Shown: positions 35,211-45,008, counted from the stretch's first letter. The stretch: DNA of 64,000 nucleotides from Paenibacillus polysaccharolyticus (GCF_900102085.1 NZ_FMVM01000011.1:1-64000), one strand, 5' to 3'. The notes: generated by a model not told the origin, from the letters alone. Numbers and translations are program-made.

Positions 35211-35936
35211 ATGGATCAGCAGGAATATGGTCGTTATTTATTAGCCATGGGCGGGGAAGAGTTTGAACCAGCAGTGGATGAGCAGGTTGAGGCAGACCAT
35301 CTTTACGGCTTCTTTCAATGGTTTATGCCATCGGGAGAGGGTGTTGACCGAGTGTTTGAGCCGATTCCAGGCGGCGAGCGTTTTTTGGACCGAATACGTC
35401 CAATCTATGAGATGCTGAATCCCGGAGACTTCACCGGTGAATATGTACCAGGGTATTTTAATGGTGGACATGAAATTGCTCCCGAAGAAACGTTGCGAAA
35501 ACTGGGTCAGGAGCTAATTGAAGGCTTGAAAAGTCTGTTCTCCATTGTGCCAGAAGATGACGAATCAGCGGATATCGCTCAGGAAGCATTACAAGATCTG
35601 GCCTGTGTGAAGGAAGTGGTTGTGTTACCGCAGGGTGAACTTGGCAAGTTAGAGCAAAGAGCCATCCAAGGCACGGACGAAGAAGATAGCGAGGCAGTTT
35701 ACGAAGCTCTCGGAGACCTCCTTAGCTCACGCAGTGACTACGATGAAGCGATTGAAATCCTAAGCGAAGCTTATTATTCTATTGCTTGTGATTATTGGGT
35801 AGCGTATTACTTGCAATGGCCCCGTTATGAAGGTTTGCAGGAAGTAGAAAACTGCCTGTATCCATACTTTGAGCTGTACCGTTATGGGTATAATCTTCAT
35901 TGGACTAAGACGACATTATTCATTGGCAAGCGTTGA
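35211..35936 (+). CDS. Unknown acidic protein
   Basis: 241 residues. ATG 35211 follows GAGGGGAGAG. Not recognised. Very acidic (runs such as PEDDESADIAQEA and GTDEEDSEAVYEA), helical, with a repeat-like SRSDYDEAIEILSEAYYSIA segment that may be TPR-like. No signal peptide. Followed by another unknown gene after 33 bases. Confidence 0.6.
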   Translation: MDQQEYGRYLLAMGGEEFEPAVDEQVEADHLYGFFQWFMPSGEGVDRVFEPIPGGERFLDRIRPIYEMLNPGDFTGEYVPGYFNGGHEIAPEETLRKLGQELIEGLKSLFSIVPEDDESADIAQEALQDLACVKEVVVLPQGELGKLEQRAIQGTDEEDSEAVYEALGDLLSSRSDYDEAIEILSEAYYSIACDYWVAYYLQWPRYEGLQEVENCLYPYFELYRYGYNLHWTKTTLFIGKR

Positions 35937-35969
35937 TCCTACTAGAGCGTATAGAAGGAGTATATATTT

Positions 35970-36503
35970 ATGAAGATTGAACCTACCAAAGAGTTTGCTT
36001 GTAAGCTGGGGATCATGCTTGAGAGTAAATTAATCTGGTACAAACACTTTCAACTCTTTTGTGATGACATTATTCTGGAATATGAGAAGCCACCATACTG
36101 GATTATCGAATTAGCAACAGTGAAATATCAAGGTGACGCGATTGGAATCGTTAACAGATATATTCACTCCGAACCTTTTGTCGATGAATATCTTAACTCA
36201 TTATACGATCATTACATCGCTTGTTTATATATGAAGTACGATCGAAGAGAAATATCCTGGGCCAGCTTTCTGCTCGCTTCCGGACAATATGCTGATCTTT
36301 ACCAGGCAGTGAAAGTGGAGTGCGAATATTTCTACGAATTCTTAAATAAATATGAGGCTGAAGAGTTCGATGTGGAGCTTGAGCACAAACAAAGTGAAGA
36401 GATTCGGGATACGTTTCGGAACGAGATCATGGAAATGCAGGAGATCTATGATGTGTTCAGGGTGTATTTTAAACAATATATTAGGAAGGAAAGAGAATCA
36501 TGA
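35970..36503 (+). CDS. Unknown helical protein
   Basis: 177 residues, RBS AAGGAG. Not recognised. Mostly helical with PPYWIIELATVKYQGDAIGI, SWASFLLASGQYADLYQAV and a Glu-rich C-terminal helix. Its stop overlaps the next start as ATGA (36500-36503), so the two form one unit. Confidence 0.65.
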   Translation: MKIEPTKEFACKLGIMLESKLIWYKHFQLFCDDIILEYEKPPYWIIELATVKYQGDAIGIVNRYIHSEPFVDEYLNSLYDHYIACLYMKYDRREISWASFLLASGQYADLYQAVKVECEYFYEFLNKYEAEEFDVELEHKQSEEIRDTFRNEIMEMQEIYDVFRVYFKQYIRKERES

Positions 36504-37186
36504 AGCTTTTTCATGGAAAAGAAACCAACGATGTACCGCAGATGCCTGCGATGTCGTCTATATGTACACCTCTGGGCACCGTGGAATTCTCACTTTCGGT
36601 TTCCAACCAATCCTATCTTGCAACAGATTGCGCCAAGCTCAACAGTGGTGGATGGTTGTATAAGTATGACTACGATTCATGGGACTGCGAACTCGCAATT
36701 TGTAGAGTGGATGTAGAACTTGCTTGCGATCAGGCAGTAGATGAATGCTGGGGAGCTGTATTCCGAATCCAACCGAAGAGTGGACACCAGATTGATGAGT
36801 GTAGCTTCACAGCCTCGTGGAAAGAGGGATATAACTGGACAAGCTGTGGATCGGATACTGGAGAAGGACTCGAAGCAATTGAATATAAAAATCAAACGGT
36901 TCAGTTACATATCGGTACACAAGACGGAACGCTGTTAATGATGAGGAGAAACCAAGGGGATCGGATTCCGAAATCCTATGGTGAAGGTATGGATGTTGAA
37001 GCACAAGGGTACATCCTGAGTTCTGGAAAAGGGATTAGTGTGCCCATGTCACAGATGGAATCGGATGATATATGTGAAATTCATGTTGTAATCGCTTGGA
37101 AGAAGTATGTAGAAGAAGATGTGTCTACCTGGCTCGCTGTAGATCAATTTTCAAAGGATATCTTAAAGGGAGAAGGGCTCAGCTAG
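36500..37186 (+). CDS. Unknown cysteine- and tryptophan-rich protein
   Basis: 228 residues. Start overlaps the previous stop. Not recognised. Beta-rich, about nine cysteines and many Trp (KYDYDSWDCELAICRVDVEL, ECSFTASWKEGYNWTSCGSD). The cysteine spacing does not match a zinc ribbon. No signal peptide, so the cysteines are presumably cytoplasmic. Confidence 0.62.
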   Translation: MKLFHGKETNDVPQMPAMSSICTPLGTVEFSLSVSNQSYLATDCAKLNSGGWLYKYDYDSWDCELAICRVDVELACDQAVDECWGAVFRIQPKSGHQIDECSFTASWKEGYNWTSCGSDTGEGLEAIEYKNQTVQLHIGTQDGTLLMMRRNQGDRIPKSYGEGMDVEAQGYILSSGKGISVPMSQMESDDICEIHVVIAWKKYVEEDVSTWLAVDQFSKDILKGEGLS

Positions 37187-37219
37187 GCAACACCAATCTA
37201 ATAGATAAGGGTGAACCAT

Positions 37220-37801
37220 ATGGAACGAGGACTTATTATCTTTTTAAACGGAACGTCAAGTTCAGGCAAGACAAGCATTGCGCTGGAAATGAAAAAGCAG
37301 GGGGAAATGCCGCTGCATCATCTGTCCGTAGATCAATTTTTTCAGAACTACGATCATTTCATTGATACGACATATCCGGATATGAAGCCAACAAGAGAAG
37401 TGGAGCCGGGTGTGATGTCAGATATCCTATTTGGCCCGATTGGCTCATTGTACTACTCAACCATTAAACTGTTTTCGGAGCTGGGTCTGAATGTAATTGT
37501 GGATACGGTGATCAGCGATGACAAGTTGTTCAATGATTTTTATGAGTTGCTTGCGGATTATCCGATATTGTTTGTTGGTGTACAATGCTCCAAAGAAGAA
37601 CTTACCAGAAGAGAGCAAAGCAGGGGGGATCGCGAGATCGGGCTTGCTCATTCCCAGTTCGATTACATTTATGCTTACGATAAGTATGATCTGGAAGTGA
37701 ACACGGAAGAGCTCAGTTCAGCTGCATGTGCGGAAAAGATTTTAAGTTATATGAACTCAGGGCAAGAGTTCTCGGCATTTAAGAAGTTAAGTCGAAGATA
37801 A
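37220..37801 (+). CDS. Chloramphenicol phosphotransferase-like kinase
   Basis: 193 residues from ATG 37220 (AAGGG eight bases upstream). P-loop kinase: LIIFLNGTSSSGKTSIALEM with Walker A GTSSSGKT, HLSVDQFFQ (DxF) and VIVDTVISDDKLFNDFYELL. FVGVQCSKEELTRREQSRGD carries the lid arginines. This is the CPT/AAA_33 pattern. Members phosphorylate chloramphenicol or related small molecules, but the substrate here is unproven. Last gene of the long accessory run. Confidence 0.8.
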   Translation: MERGLIIFLNGTSSSGKTSIALEMKKQGEMPLHHLSVDQFFQNYDHFIDTTYPDMKPTREVEPGVMSDILFGPIGSLYYSTIKLFSELGLNVIVDTVISDDKLFNDFYELLADYPILFVGVQCSKEELTRREQSRGDREIGLAHSQFDYIYAYDKYDLEVNTEELSSAACAEKILSYMNSGQEFSAFKKLSRR

Positions 37802-37972
37802 CTATATAAGTTGAAGAAAAGGGAATCAAAAAAATCCGGGGATAACAGCGATGGGAAGGTTATTCTGTCGTCGGAGTGCTTCGTGTAAACATCTTTAGTT
37901 CAACTTATATAGAGGATAAGTGAAGGAGAAGGGGCGGCTAGTTATACTTTCATAAGGGTGTTAGACATGTTG

Positions 37973-38001
37973 AACCTAACGATTCTTCGTTAGGTTTTTT
38001 G
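37973..38001 (+). terminator. Rho-independent terminator
   Basis: AACCTAACG (37973-37981) pairs with CGTTAGGTT (37988-37996) and is followed by TTTTTT. It closes the accessory block. The remaining gap to 38264 contains no gene. Confidence 0.85.
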
Positions 38002-38158
38002 CTTGTTTCTCCGAGATCACCGTTAGATAACGATCAGATTTAATGTAGAAGTCGTCTATATTATTGCAAGTGGACACTCATGGTAATGTTAAGGCGAGTT
38101 GTAATCGCACCCATCGAATATTTTATTTATATATAGAATTGTTCTATAAGTAAACCCG

Positions 38159-38188
38159 TTGACGATGTTCCTGTTGGAATGCTATTTT
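38159..38188 (+). promoter_or_regulatory. Candidate promoter of the amino-acid ABC operon
   Basis: TTGACG (38159-38164) and TATTTT (38183-38188) are 18 bases apart, about 75 bases before the first gene. I see no S-box, T-box or other leader RNA in the short leader. Confidence 0.5.
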
Positions 38189-38264
38189 TAGATCAATTAA
38201 TTCCTAGTTAACATGTAAGAATTAGTGGTTTAAAATAATCGCACACATAACGGGGGAGAAAAAC

Positions 38265-39092
38265 ATGAAAAAATGGTCTGTTCTAACACTTACAACTGCA
38301 ATCGTATTGGCGCTCACAGGATGCAGCACCGGGGGAGATACGAAGACAGCATCGGGAGCTGGCGGAGCGAAAGAACCAACCAAGATTATTGTGGGAACAG
38401 GCACGCAATTTCCGAATGTCGCTTTTATTGACGAAAATAACAAGCTGACGGGATATGATGTAGAACTCGTCAGAGAAATTGATAAACGGCTGGATGATTA
38501 CGAGTTCGATCTGCAGACGATGGAGTTCACGAACTTGTTGCTCAGCCTCGAAACGAACAAAATTGACATGGTCGCGCATCAGATGGAGAAAAACCCGGAG
38601 CGCGAACAGAAATATTTATTCAATAAAGAAGCATATTCCCACTGGAAGAACAAAATCGCGGTTCTCAAAGATGACAACACCATTCATTCCATTGATGATT
38701 TGAAAGGCAAAAAAGTGCTAACGACAGCAACAAGTGCCCAGGCCATTTTATTGGAAAACTACAACAAGCAGAACAACAATGCACTAGATATTGTGTATTC
38801 AAGCGGTGTGGCCAACGATTCCATCGCACAGCTCAAGGCTGGACGGGTTGCAGCGTTTGTAGCAGCGGATTTTACGCTTCCACTCATTGATCCAAGCGGC
38901 GAGCTGAAACTGGTGGGTCCACCACTCAGTGAATCGGATACCCTGTTTATGTTCCGCAAGGATGATCCTGAAGAACAGAAACTTGCGGATCGCATCGATG
39001 AAGCACTCAAGGAAATCAAGGCAGACGGTACATTGAAGAAACTAAGTGAGCAGTGGCTTGGCTTTGATGCTACGCAATCGGAAACGAAATAA
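38265..39092 (+). CDS. Amino-acid ABC transporter substrate-binding lipoprotein
   Basis: 275 residues. Lipobox ALTGC (Cys about 20) after a signal peptide. SBP family 3 fold: KIIVGTGTQFPNVAFIDENN, LTGYDVELVREIDKRLDDYE, DMVAHQMEKNPEREQKYLFN. It captures a polar amino acid outside the cell. Order SBP-permease-permease-ATPase-luciferase-like oxidoreductase parallels the tcyJKLMN-ytmO region of B. subtilis (cystine/sulfur compounds), so a sulfur amino acid is a good guess. Confidence 0.9.
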   Translation: MKKWSVLTLTTAIVLALTGCSTGGDTKTASGAGGAKEPTKIIVGTGTQFPNVAFIDENNKLTGYDVELVREIDKRLDDYEFDLQTMEFTNLLLSLETNKIDMVAHQMEKNPEREQKYLFNKEAYSHWKNKIAVLKDDNTIHSIDDLKGKKVLTTATSAQAILLENYNKQNNNALDIVYSSGVANDSIAQLKAGRVAAFVAADFTLPLIDPSGELKLVGPPLSESDTLFMFRKDDPEEQKLADRIDEALKEIKADGTLKKLSEQWLGFDATQSETK

Positions 39093-39119
39093 CACGTACA
39101 GGAAAGGCAGGTCGCAACG

Positions 39120-39815
39120 ATGGGTGCACCATTTGAATTCAGTTATGTCATCGACTACTTTGTAAAGCTCCTACCCACCATCAGTACTACGCTTCTCATT
39201 GTAGTTAGTGCAATGGTGCTTGGTCTAATCATCAGCTCCATCGCGGCACTGCCGCAGATGTACAATATTCCGGTGCTGAAACAGCTGTCTAAGCTGTATG
39301 TGTCCTTTTTTCGCGGAACTCCGATTTTGATTCAGCTGTTTTTGTTCTATTACGGCGTGCCGGAAATTTTGGGTCTGTTCGGGATTAATGCGAACCGTGC
39401 ACCTGCCATCTACTTTGTCATTATGACTTACTCGCTCAATAGTGGAGCGTTTATGGTGGAGATGATTCGGGCTTCCGTCGCTTCCGTGGATCGGGGACAG
39501 GTCGAAGCAGCTTATGCCATGGGCATGTCTGGCCCGCAAGCGTTCTTCCGGATTGTTTTGCCGCAGGCCTATGTGACGGCATTGCCTATATTCGCCAACA
39601 TGGTGATTGGCAGCTTGAAGGACACATCCCTTGCGTTCAGTGTGGGTGTCATGGAGATGACGGGCAAATCGTCTACGCTTGCAACGATCTCTCGTCATTT
39701 TATTGAAGCGTATATCTCGCTGGCGCTCATTTATTTTGTTTTGAGTTTTGTGTTGGAGAGGGTGTTCGGTGTACTTGAGCGGAAAGTGCAGAAGAGGGGG
39801 TTTGCTCCGATATGA
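39120..39815 (+). CDS. Amino-acid ABC transporter permease (first)
   Basis: 231 residues, RBS AGGAAAGGCAGG. Polar-amino-acid HisMQ-type permease: TTLLIVVSAMVLGLIISSIA, FFRGTPILIQLFLFYYGVP (typical RGTPxLxQ), and the EAA loop GQVEAAYAMGMSGPQAFFRI followed by VLPQA. Five membrane helices predicted. The next permease starts with a four-base overlap, implying a permease heterodimer. Confidence 0.92.
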   Translation: MGAPFEFSYVIDYFVKLLPTISTTLLIVVSAMVLGLIISSIAALPQMYNIPVLKQLSKLYVSFFRGTPILIQLFLFYYGVPEILGLFGINANRAPAIYFVIMTYSLNSGAFMVEMIRASVASVDRGQVEAAYAMGMSGPQAFFRIVLPQAYVTALPIFANMVIGSLKDTSLAFSVGVMEMTGKSSTLATISRHFIEAYISLALIYFVLSFVLERVFGVLERKVQKRGFAPI

Positions 39816-40522
39816 GCTTTGATGCTTCCTTTGTATGGACCGCGTTCGTGCAGCTTCTCGGTGTCATCCCGATTACACTGGCGATCACGGTGGTCTCGGT
39901 GGTGCTTGGTTTTATCATCGGGACAGCGGTTGCCCTTCTCCGTCAGTTTCGGATTCCTGTACTGAGCCAGCTGGCGACGGCTTATGTCACCTTTATTCGC
40001 GGTACACCCATGATTACACATCTGCTTCTGATCTATTTCGGACTGCCGATGATCATTGACAGCGTGTCTTCATCACTCGGACTGGGGTTCAACTCGTCGT
40101 CCATTCCATTGATTGGCTTTGCTTACCTGGCATTCTCGATTACGGCTGGTGCTTATGCGTCAGAGATTGTCAGATCCGGCTTGCTCGCGGTGGATCGCGG
40201 TCAGATTGAAGCGGCGTATTCACTGGGTATGACAGCGACAAAGGCGCTGCGCAGAATTGTGTTGCCGCAGGCTTTTGCAGCCAGTCTACCCAATATTTCA
40301 AACATGCTGATTGGCATGTTGCATGGATCTACACTGGCATTTGCGGTCTCGGTGGTGGAGATTAACGCCAAGGCGCAAATTGTCGCATCGACCAACTGGA
40401 AATTTTTCGAGGCATATGTGGCGGCGGCCCTCATCTTCTGGGGACTGACCGTCATGATTGAAAGACTGACCGCAGTGGCAGAGAAGCGGTTCAGATCGTA
40501 CAACCGGGGAGGCGTGTCATGA
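39812..40522 (+). CDS. Amino-acid ABC transporter permease (second)
   Basis: 236 residues, ATGA overlap with the previous gene and ATGA overlap with the next. HisMQ fold: [40 protein letters not shown] and EAA loop [20 protein letters not shown] then IVLPQAFAA. Pairs with the first permease to form the transmembrane channel. Confidence 0.92.
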   Translation: MSFDASFVWTAFVQLLGVIPITLAITVVSVVLGFIIGTAVALLRQFRIPVLSQLATAYVTFIRGTPMITHLLLIYFGLPMIIDSVSSSLGLGFNSSSIPLIGFAYLAFSITAGAYASEIVRSGLLAVDRGQIEAAYSLGMTATKALRRIVLPQAFAASLPNISNMLIGMLHGSTLAFAVSVVEINAKAQIVASTNWKFFEAYVAAALIFWGLTVMIERLTAVAEKRFRSYNRGGVS

Positions 40523-41271
40523 TTGAACTCAAGCAAATACACAAAAGCTTCGGAGACAATAAGGTGCTCTCAGGAATTGATCTAAACGTGGCCCGCGGAG
40601 AGGTCGTTGCGATTCTGGGGCCGAGTGGATCAGGCAAAACAACGCTTCTGCGCTGCATTAACTATTTGGAAAAACCGGACTCCGGGCATATCACACTCGG
40701 TGATTTCAACTTGGATTACGGCAAACACGCCAAAAAGGATATCCATGCCTTACGCCAAAAATCAGCGATGGTCTTCCAGCAATATAATCTGTTCCGGCAC
40801 AAAACAGCGTTGCAAAATGTCATGGAAGGACTTGTCGCTGTACGCAAAGTGGCTAAAGAGGAAGCGCGGACGCGGAGTATCGCTTTGCTTGAAAAGGTAG
40901 GTCTCGGAAACAAGCTCGATTCATACCCCAGCCAACTTTCGGGTGGACAGCAACAACGTGTTGGGATCGCCCGGGCTCTGGCGATGAACCCAGAGGTCAT
41001 TTTGTTCGATGAGCCGACTTCGGCGCTGGACCCGGAACTTGTAGGTGAAGTGCTGGCGGTTATTCGCCAGATTGCAGAGGAAGGCATCACGATGATCATC
41101 GTGACTCACGAAATGGGTTTTGCCCAAGAAGTGGCGAACCATGTTGTATTTATGGATGGCGGGGTCATTGTGGAAGAAGGAGAGCCGAAGCAGCTGTTCC
41201 GCTATCCGAAGGAAGAACGTACGAAGCAGTTTCTCAAACGCATTACACCGGATACTGCATATTCCATATAA
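40519..41271 (+). CDS. Amino-acid ABC transporter ATP-binding protein
   Basis: 250 residues. Walker [11 protein letters not shown] (about 34-43), Q-loop [11 protein letters not shown], signature [15 protein letters not shown], Walker [22 protein letters not shown]-loop VTHEMGFA. Belongs to the polar-amino-acid (GlnQ/TcyN-type) importers. All motifs intact and length normal. Confidence 0.94.
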   Translation: MIELKQIHKSFGDNKVLSGIDLNVARGEVVAILGPSGSGKTTLLRCINYLEKPDSGHITLGDFNLDYGKHAKKDIHALRQKSAMVFQQYNLFRHKTALQNVMEGLVAVRKVAKEEARTRSIALLEKVGLGNKLDSYPSQLSGGQQQRVGIARALAMNPEVILFDEPTSALDPELVGEVLAVIRQIAEEGITMIIVTHEMGFAQEVANHVVFMDGGVIVEEGEPKQLFRYPKEERTKQFLKRITPDTAYSI

Positions 41272-41323
41272 GAAAACGGGATCAGAAACATTCATTCTAA
41301 GTGCGAGCTGAGGGGGAAGAGAT

Positions 41324-42334
41324 ATGTCATTTACATTAGGGATTTTGGATCAGAGCATTGTGTTTCCGGGCCAGTCGGCTGCGGAGGCATTGAAAAATAC
41401 CGTAGAACTGGCGAAGCTTGGTGAATCACTTGGATATGATCGGTTTTGGGTAGCGGAGCATCATGACTCGGAGGGGGTTGCCGGATCATCGCCAGAAGTG
41501 CTCGTGTCGTACTTGCTTGCACAGACTCAAAAGATTCGGATCGGCTCCGGTGGTGTGATGCTCCAGCATTATAGCCCATATAAGGTGGCTGAAAGTTTCA
41601 ATGTGCTCGCGACACTAGCTCCGGGACGAGTTGAACTTGGGATCGGTCGTGCCCCAGGCGGCTTGCCTCGTTCCACAAAGGCGTTGCAAAAGGGAATAGC
41701 CGAGCCGGAAACGCTGGATGACAAACTGGTGGAACTGAGAAACTTTCTGAACGCTCCGGCGAGTGAAACTCATGCGCAGCCAGGACTCACAGCGCATCCG
41801 TTACCGGGACAGCCGGCACGTATTTATATGCTGGGCACGAGTGTTTCCAGTGCGGAACTGGCAGCCAAGCAGGGGCTACCTTATGCGTTTGCGCTGTTTA
41901 TCAACAGTGATCCCGAAACGGCACGCACCGCACTGGATACGTACCGCACGCAGTTTAATACGGAACATGGCGGAGAGCCTGAAGCCATTCTGGCCTTGTC
42001 GGTCATAGCGGCAGATACGGAAGAAGAGGCAAATGCGCTGGCGGGACAGCACAAAACGGTGCGTGCCACGCTGGCGAGTGGCAAAACCATAAATGTGCAG
42101 ACGTTGGAGCAAGCAGCAGAATTCGCAAGGCAAGCGGGAGAAACGTATACGGTGGTGGAGCGTGAAGCGGACATTACACGCGGTACGAAGGAAACGGTGC
42201 GGAAGCGGTTGCTTGAGCTGTCTGAGGAGTATAACGTGAACAGCTTTGTGTTTACAACGATTATTCCTAATTTTGAACAACGGACACGTTCATTTCAATT
42301 GCTGAAAGAAGTATTTACAGGGGAACTGGTGTAA
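41324..42334 (+). CDS. LLM-class flavin-dependent oxidoreductase
   Basis: 336 residues, GAGGGGGAAGAG before ATG. Bacterial luciferase-like TIM barrel: LGYDRFWVAEHHDSEGVAGS, RIGSGGVMLQHYSPYKVAES (FMN-phosphate loop) and RVELGIGRAPGG. Similar to YtmO/YceB-type proteins found behind sulfur-compound importers, so an FMNH2-dependent oxidation of the imported compound or its derivative is likely. The reaction is not proven. Confidence 0.88.
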   Translation: MSFTLGILDQSIVFPGQSAAEALKNTVELAKLGESLGYDRFWVAEHHDSEGVAGSSPEVLVSYLLAQTQKIRIGSGGVMLQHYSPYKVAESFNVLATLAPGRVELGIGRAPGGLPRSTKALQKGIAEPETLDDKLVELRNFLNAPASETHAQPGLTAHPLPGQPARIYMLGTSVSSAELAAKQGLPYAFALFINSDPETARTALDTYRTQFNTEHGGEPEAILALSVIAADTEEEANALAGQHKTVRATLASGKTINVQTLEQAAEFARQAGETYTVVEREADITRGTKETVRKRLLELSEEYNVNSFVFTTIIPNFEQRTRSFQLLKEVFTGELV

Positions 42335-42400
42335 GCACATCAATTCCAGTTCCTATAACCTTATTTAAGTTAAACTTATATAGATCGGAGAGCGGTAATC

Positions 42401-42895
42401 ATGGGGAACACAGCAGTGAAGACGGAATCAATCATATCGGCTTATGTACACGCTTATGAAGAGATTGAACAGGAGATTGCGGGCCTGACCGAGCAGCAGT
42501 TGAGGTGGAAGTCTTCTCCATCCTCCTGGAGTGTTATCGAAGTGCTCGCACATCTGGTGGATCACAGTATCGTTGTATCCTTCCGCATCCGTGAAATATT
42601 AGCGGGATCACCGGCGACGCTGCCTGGGTTTAACCAAGATGCATGGGTCGCAGGACAAAAAGCAAACGAAGAGCAGATTTCTCAGTTGATTACGATTGCT
42701 AATGGTCTGGTTCAGTACAATTCAGGACTACTAGAGCGGCTGAGCGACGAAGAATGGGAGAAAACCGGCATTAACTTCAAAGGCGAGACGGTATCTCTAG
42801 CCGCGATCATTCCGGGTTTTGTCGCTCATGTGCAGAACCATCTCAAGCAGATTGGCAGAATCAAACAAGAGTTGGTTGAAAAGCAGGTGCAGTGA
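42401..42895 (+). CDS. DinB-like (DinB_2) protein
   Basis: 164 residues, GGAGAG before ATG. Four-helix bundle with the metal-binding His set: VIEVLAHLVDHSIVV and GFVAHVQNHLKQI, and the family hallmark WSVIEVLAHL. DinB-type proteins include thiol-dependent S-transferases and damage-inducible proteins. It may use a bacillithiol-type thiol in the sulfur context here, which is only inference. Confidence 0.82.
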   Translation: MGNTAVKTESIISAYVHAYEEIEQEIAGLTEQQLRWKSSPSSWSVIEVLAHLVDHSIVVSFRIREILAGSPATLPGFNQDAWVAGQKANEEQISQLITIANGLVQYNSGLLERLSDEEWEKTGINFKGETVSLAAIIPGFVAHVQNHLKQIGRIKQELVEKQVQ

Positions 42896-42997
42896 TGGGG
42901 AGTGTGGTGGTGAGAGCTAAGGGAATGCAGGCATACTCTATGTCTAAGTCCGTTATTTCTATGATTCTATGATGGATAAGGATCAGGAATTGAATAG

Positions 42998-43033
42998 AGG
43001 TAACCCAGAAGTAACCCGGAAGTAACCAGAAGG
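42998..43033 (+). repeat. Short tandem repeat GTAACCCRGAA
   Basis: Three near copies of AGGTAACCCAGA / AGTAACCCGGA / AGTAACCAGA with an 11-base period. Lies in a gene-free gap 42896-43063. Confidence 0.5.
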
Positions 43034-43063
43034 AGCTTAGCTCAACTTGGCTTCAGATGAAAG

Positions 43064-43432
43064 TCAGGGCTGGGGCCAAATCTTTCTTTTAGCATTGTCA
43101 TTCCCTACTAAGTAGATTTCATCAATATTCCCATAAGAATTAGGGAACGAGATGTTGAAGTCCTTATGACCTCCAATGGGAAGCTTGCTACCCTTGATCT
43201 GAATGAATAGTGAATGATCATGAGGTGAGATGTTATAACCGTGATATCTGCGGATACTGTCTCCAAATCCACCTTGTATCGTAACAAGCTCAGAAGAAAC
43301 CTCAGTTTTCGTAACCATGATCTCTTCTGGATCGACAACCTTGTTTAACATATAAGATCCAATGATAGGAAAAGCAATAATGGCAACGGTGAAAACGGTA
43401 ATGATATACTTCCTTTTTAGTCGCATGCTCAT
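43064..43432 (-). CDS. Small membrane-anchored protein of unknown function
   Basis: 122 residues. RBS GAGGTG upstream of the first or third Met (either is possible). One N-terminal helix (YIITVFTVAIIAFPIIGSYM) and a short extracytoplasmic domain with LVTIQGGFGDSIRRYHGYNI and KDFNISFPNSYGNIDEIYLV. Not recognised. Confidence 0.6.
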   Translation of the reverse strand: MSMRLKRKYIITVFTVAIIAFPIIGSYMLNKVVDPEEIMVTKTEVSSELVTIQGGFGDSIRRYHGYNISPHDHSLFIQIKGSKLPIGGHKDFNISFPNSYGNIDEIYLVGNDNAKRKIWPQP

Positions 43433-43559
43433 GATTCACCTCATAGTTAGATCATATGAATCGATGTCTCCGTCATTATGGGGTATCGATTCTTTGGGTT
43501 TTAAACAAAGGCCTACATAGAGTATATAAGAAATTGAACGAACCTCCAATCCGAACGAC

Positions 43560-44261
43560 TTATCTCCCTATATTCACAATTTTTCCGGTCCAATCGAGCC
43601 GGCTCACTGCCGCACGTACTAGCCCATCCGCACAATCTGCAAAAGGAAGTGCAGCAACCGGATTGATGCGAGCGAGTGGACCAGCCGTATATTCCAAGTT
43701 CCCTTCCGCATACTGAAGCACGGATGCACGCATGATGACCCATTCGAGATCACTTTGGATGAGCGCTTGTTCCGCGATACTTTTATCCTGAATGGCTTTC
43801 CAAAAAATACGGCGCATCAGACGCACGGCGAGACGGTTGACATAAGAAAGCTCTCTCCCATCGCACAAATTAATGCCGCTCTGCATCACCATACGTTTAA
43901 CCCCTGTATGCTGACAGGCCGCAATAATATTTGGAATTCCCACAGACATGACCGTACCTGGTGAGAAATTAGCCTTCATTGTACGTAAACCGGCACTGAG
44001 ATTACCCAAGCCCTTCTTGGCGGAGGTGGATGATACATTGAGGGGAGGACCTATACAACTGATGACAGCTTCTGCCCCGGAAATCGCCTGAAGCATAACA
44101 GGTAAATCGAACACATCCCCTTTTCTAACGGTAAGTCCTTCTGTTGGAGCAATGCCTTCGGGACGACGAGCAACGGCAATAACTTCATGCCCCAATGCAA
44201 GGGCGCGTTCAATCACTTTTTTTCCTGTTCCTCCGGTAGCCCCAATGACTGCGATTTTCAT
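43560..44261 (-). CDS. NAD(P)-binding (SDR-a5-type) protein
   Basis: 233 residues from ATG 44261, nine bases from GGAG. The longer start at 44276 contains that site. Rossmann fold MKIAVIGATGGTGKKVIERAL (GxxGxxG), basic ARRPEGI for the NADP phosphate, and VISCIGPP. Resembles YwnB/YhfK-type NAD(P)H-binding proteins. Redox role unknown. Divergent from a TetR regulator that probably controls it. Confidence 0.86.
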   Translation of the reverse strand: MKIAVIGATGGTGKKVIERALALGHEVIAVARRPEGIAPTEGLTVRKGDVFDLPVMLQAISGAEAVISCIGPPLNVSSTSAKKGLGNLSAGLRTMKANFSPGTVMSVGIPNIIAACQHTGVKRMVMQSGINLCDGRELSYVNRLAVRLMRRIFWKAIQDKSIAEQALIQSDLEWVIMRASVLQYAEGNLEYTAGPLARINPVAALPFADCADGLVRAAVSRLDWTGKIVNIGR

Positions 44262-44319
44262 ATGGTTAAACTCCATTTCTCACTGTGAATTAATGCACAG
44301 TAGTGTATTATTTATCAAC

Positions 44320-44340
44320 TATGTATAATGGTATACGTAA
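44320..44340. promoter_or_regulatory. Candidate TetR operator between divergent genes
   Basis: GTATA-ATGG-TATAC (44323-44336) lies in CTATGTATAATGGTATACGTA, an inverted repeat with eight of nine matching arm positions. It sits in the 177-base divergent gap and overlaps a TATAAT-like box at 44324-44329, a good place for repression. Confidence 0.55.
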
Positions 44341-44438
44341 ATAAAAATCTTACAATGGCTAAAAAGCTGGATTGCGTGCAATTGTGCACAGATGGTTTGA
44401 AAATGTGTATTAACAATGAAGAAAAAGGGTGATCTGAA

Positions 44439-45008
44439 GTGGTCAAGGTGGATCGAAGGATACGCAAATCCCAAGAAGCGATCAAAACGGCGGTTACTGA
44501 ACTGATGATGAACAAAGATTTTGATCATATTACGATCCAGGACATTGCAGGCAAAGCGGATATCAGCCGCAGAACGATCTATCTTCATTACACAGATAAA
44601 TTCGATCTTCTGAATAAACTCATCACAGAGCATATTGAGAATTTGCGTGAAATCTGTGAATCTACGGAGATGGACACGGGTTATAACAACATGGTATTCG
44701 TGTGGTTTGAGTATTTTGAGAAGCATTTTTTATTTTTCTACGCATTGCTGGCGAGTAAAGGCAGTTCTTTTTTTCGTAAGCAGTTTCTGGACTTTTTTAT
44801 TCATGAATTACAGAACGGAAACGAGAGCGAACCAGCTGTTATGAACACCGAATTAATGAAAGACCAGATTGTGGAGGTTCAGTTTGTGGGGGGAGCGATC
44901 ATTGGGGTCGTCGAATGGTGGTTTACGCATGAAAGACCTCTCCCACCTTCCGTAATGTCTGAACGTATAGGAGCAATGCTTGAACGAAATCTGGATACAA
45001 ATCCTTAA
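44439..45008 (+). CDS. TetR/AcrR-family regulator
   Basis: 189 residues from GTG 44439, nine bases after AAGGG. Residues 10-55 form the TetR HTH (AVTELMMNKDFDHITIQDIA, GKADISRRTIYLHYTDKFDL). The C-terminal domain has the FxYxLLASKGSSFFRKQFL pattern of the TetR_C_7-like group. Likely a local repressor of the divergent NAD(P)-binding gene. Ligand unknown. Confidence 0.88.
   Translation: MVKVDRRIRKSQEAIKTAVTELMMNKDFDHITIQDIAGKADISRRTIYLHYTDKFDLLNKLITEHIENLREICESTEMDTGYNNMVFVWFEYFEKHFLFFYALLASKGSSFFRKQFLDFFIHELQNGNESEPAVMNTELMKDQIVEVQFVGGAIIGVVEWWFTHERPLPPSVMSERIGAMLERNLDTNP

Noticed and set aside
39225..39698. 157-codon minus-strand frame within the permease gene
   Set aside because: Antisense shadow. 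The plus frame has all permease motifs and operon overlaps.
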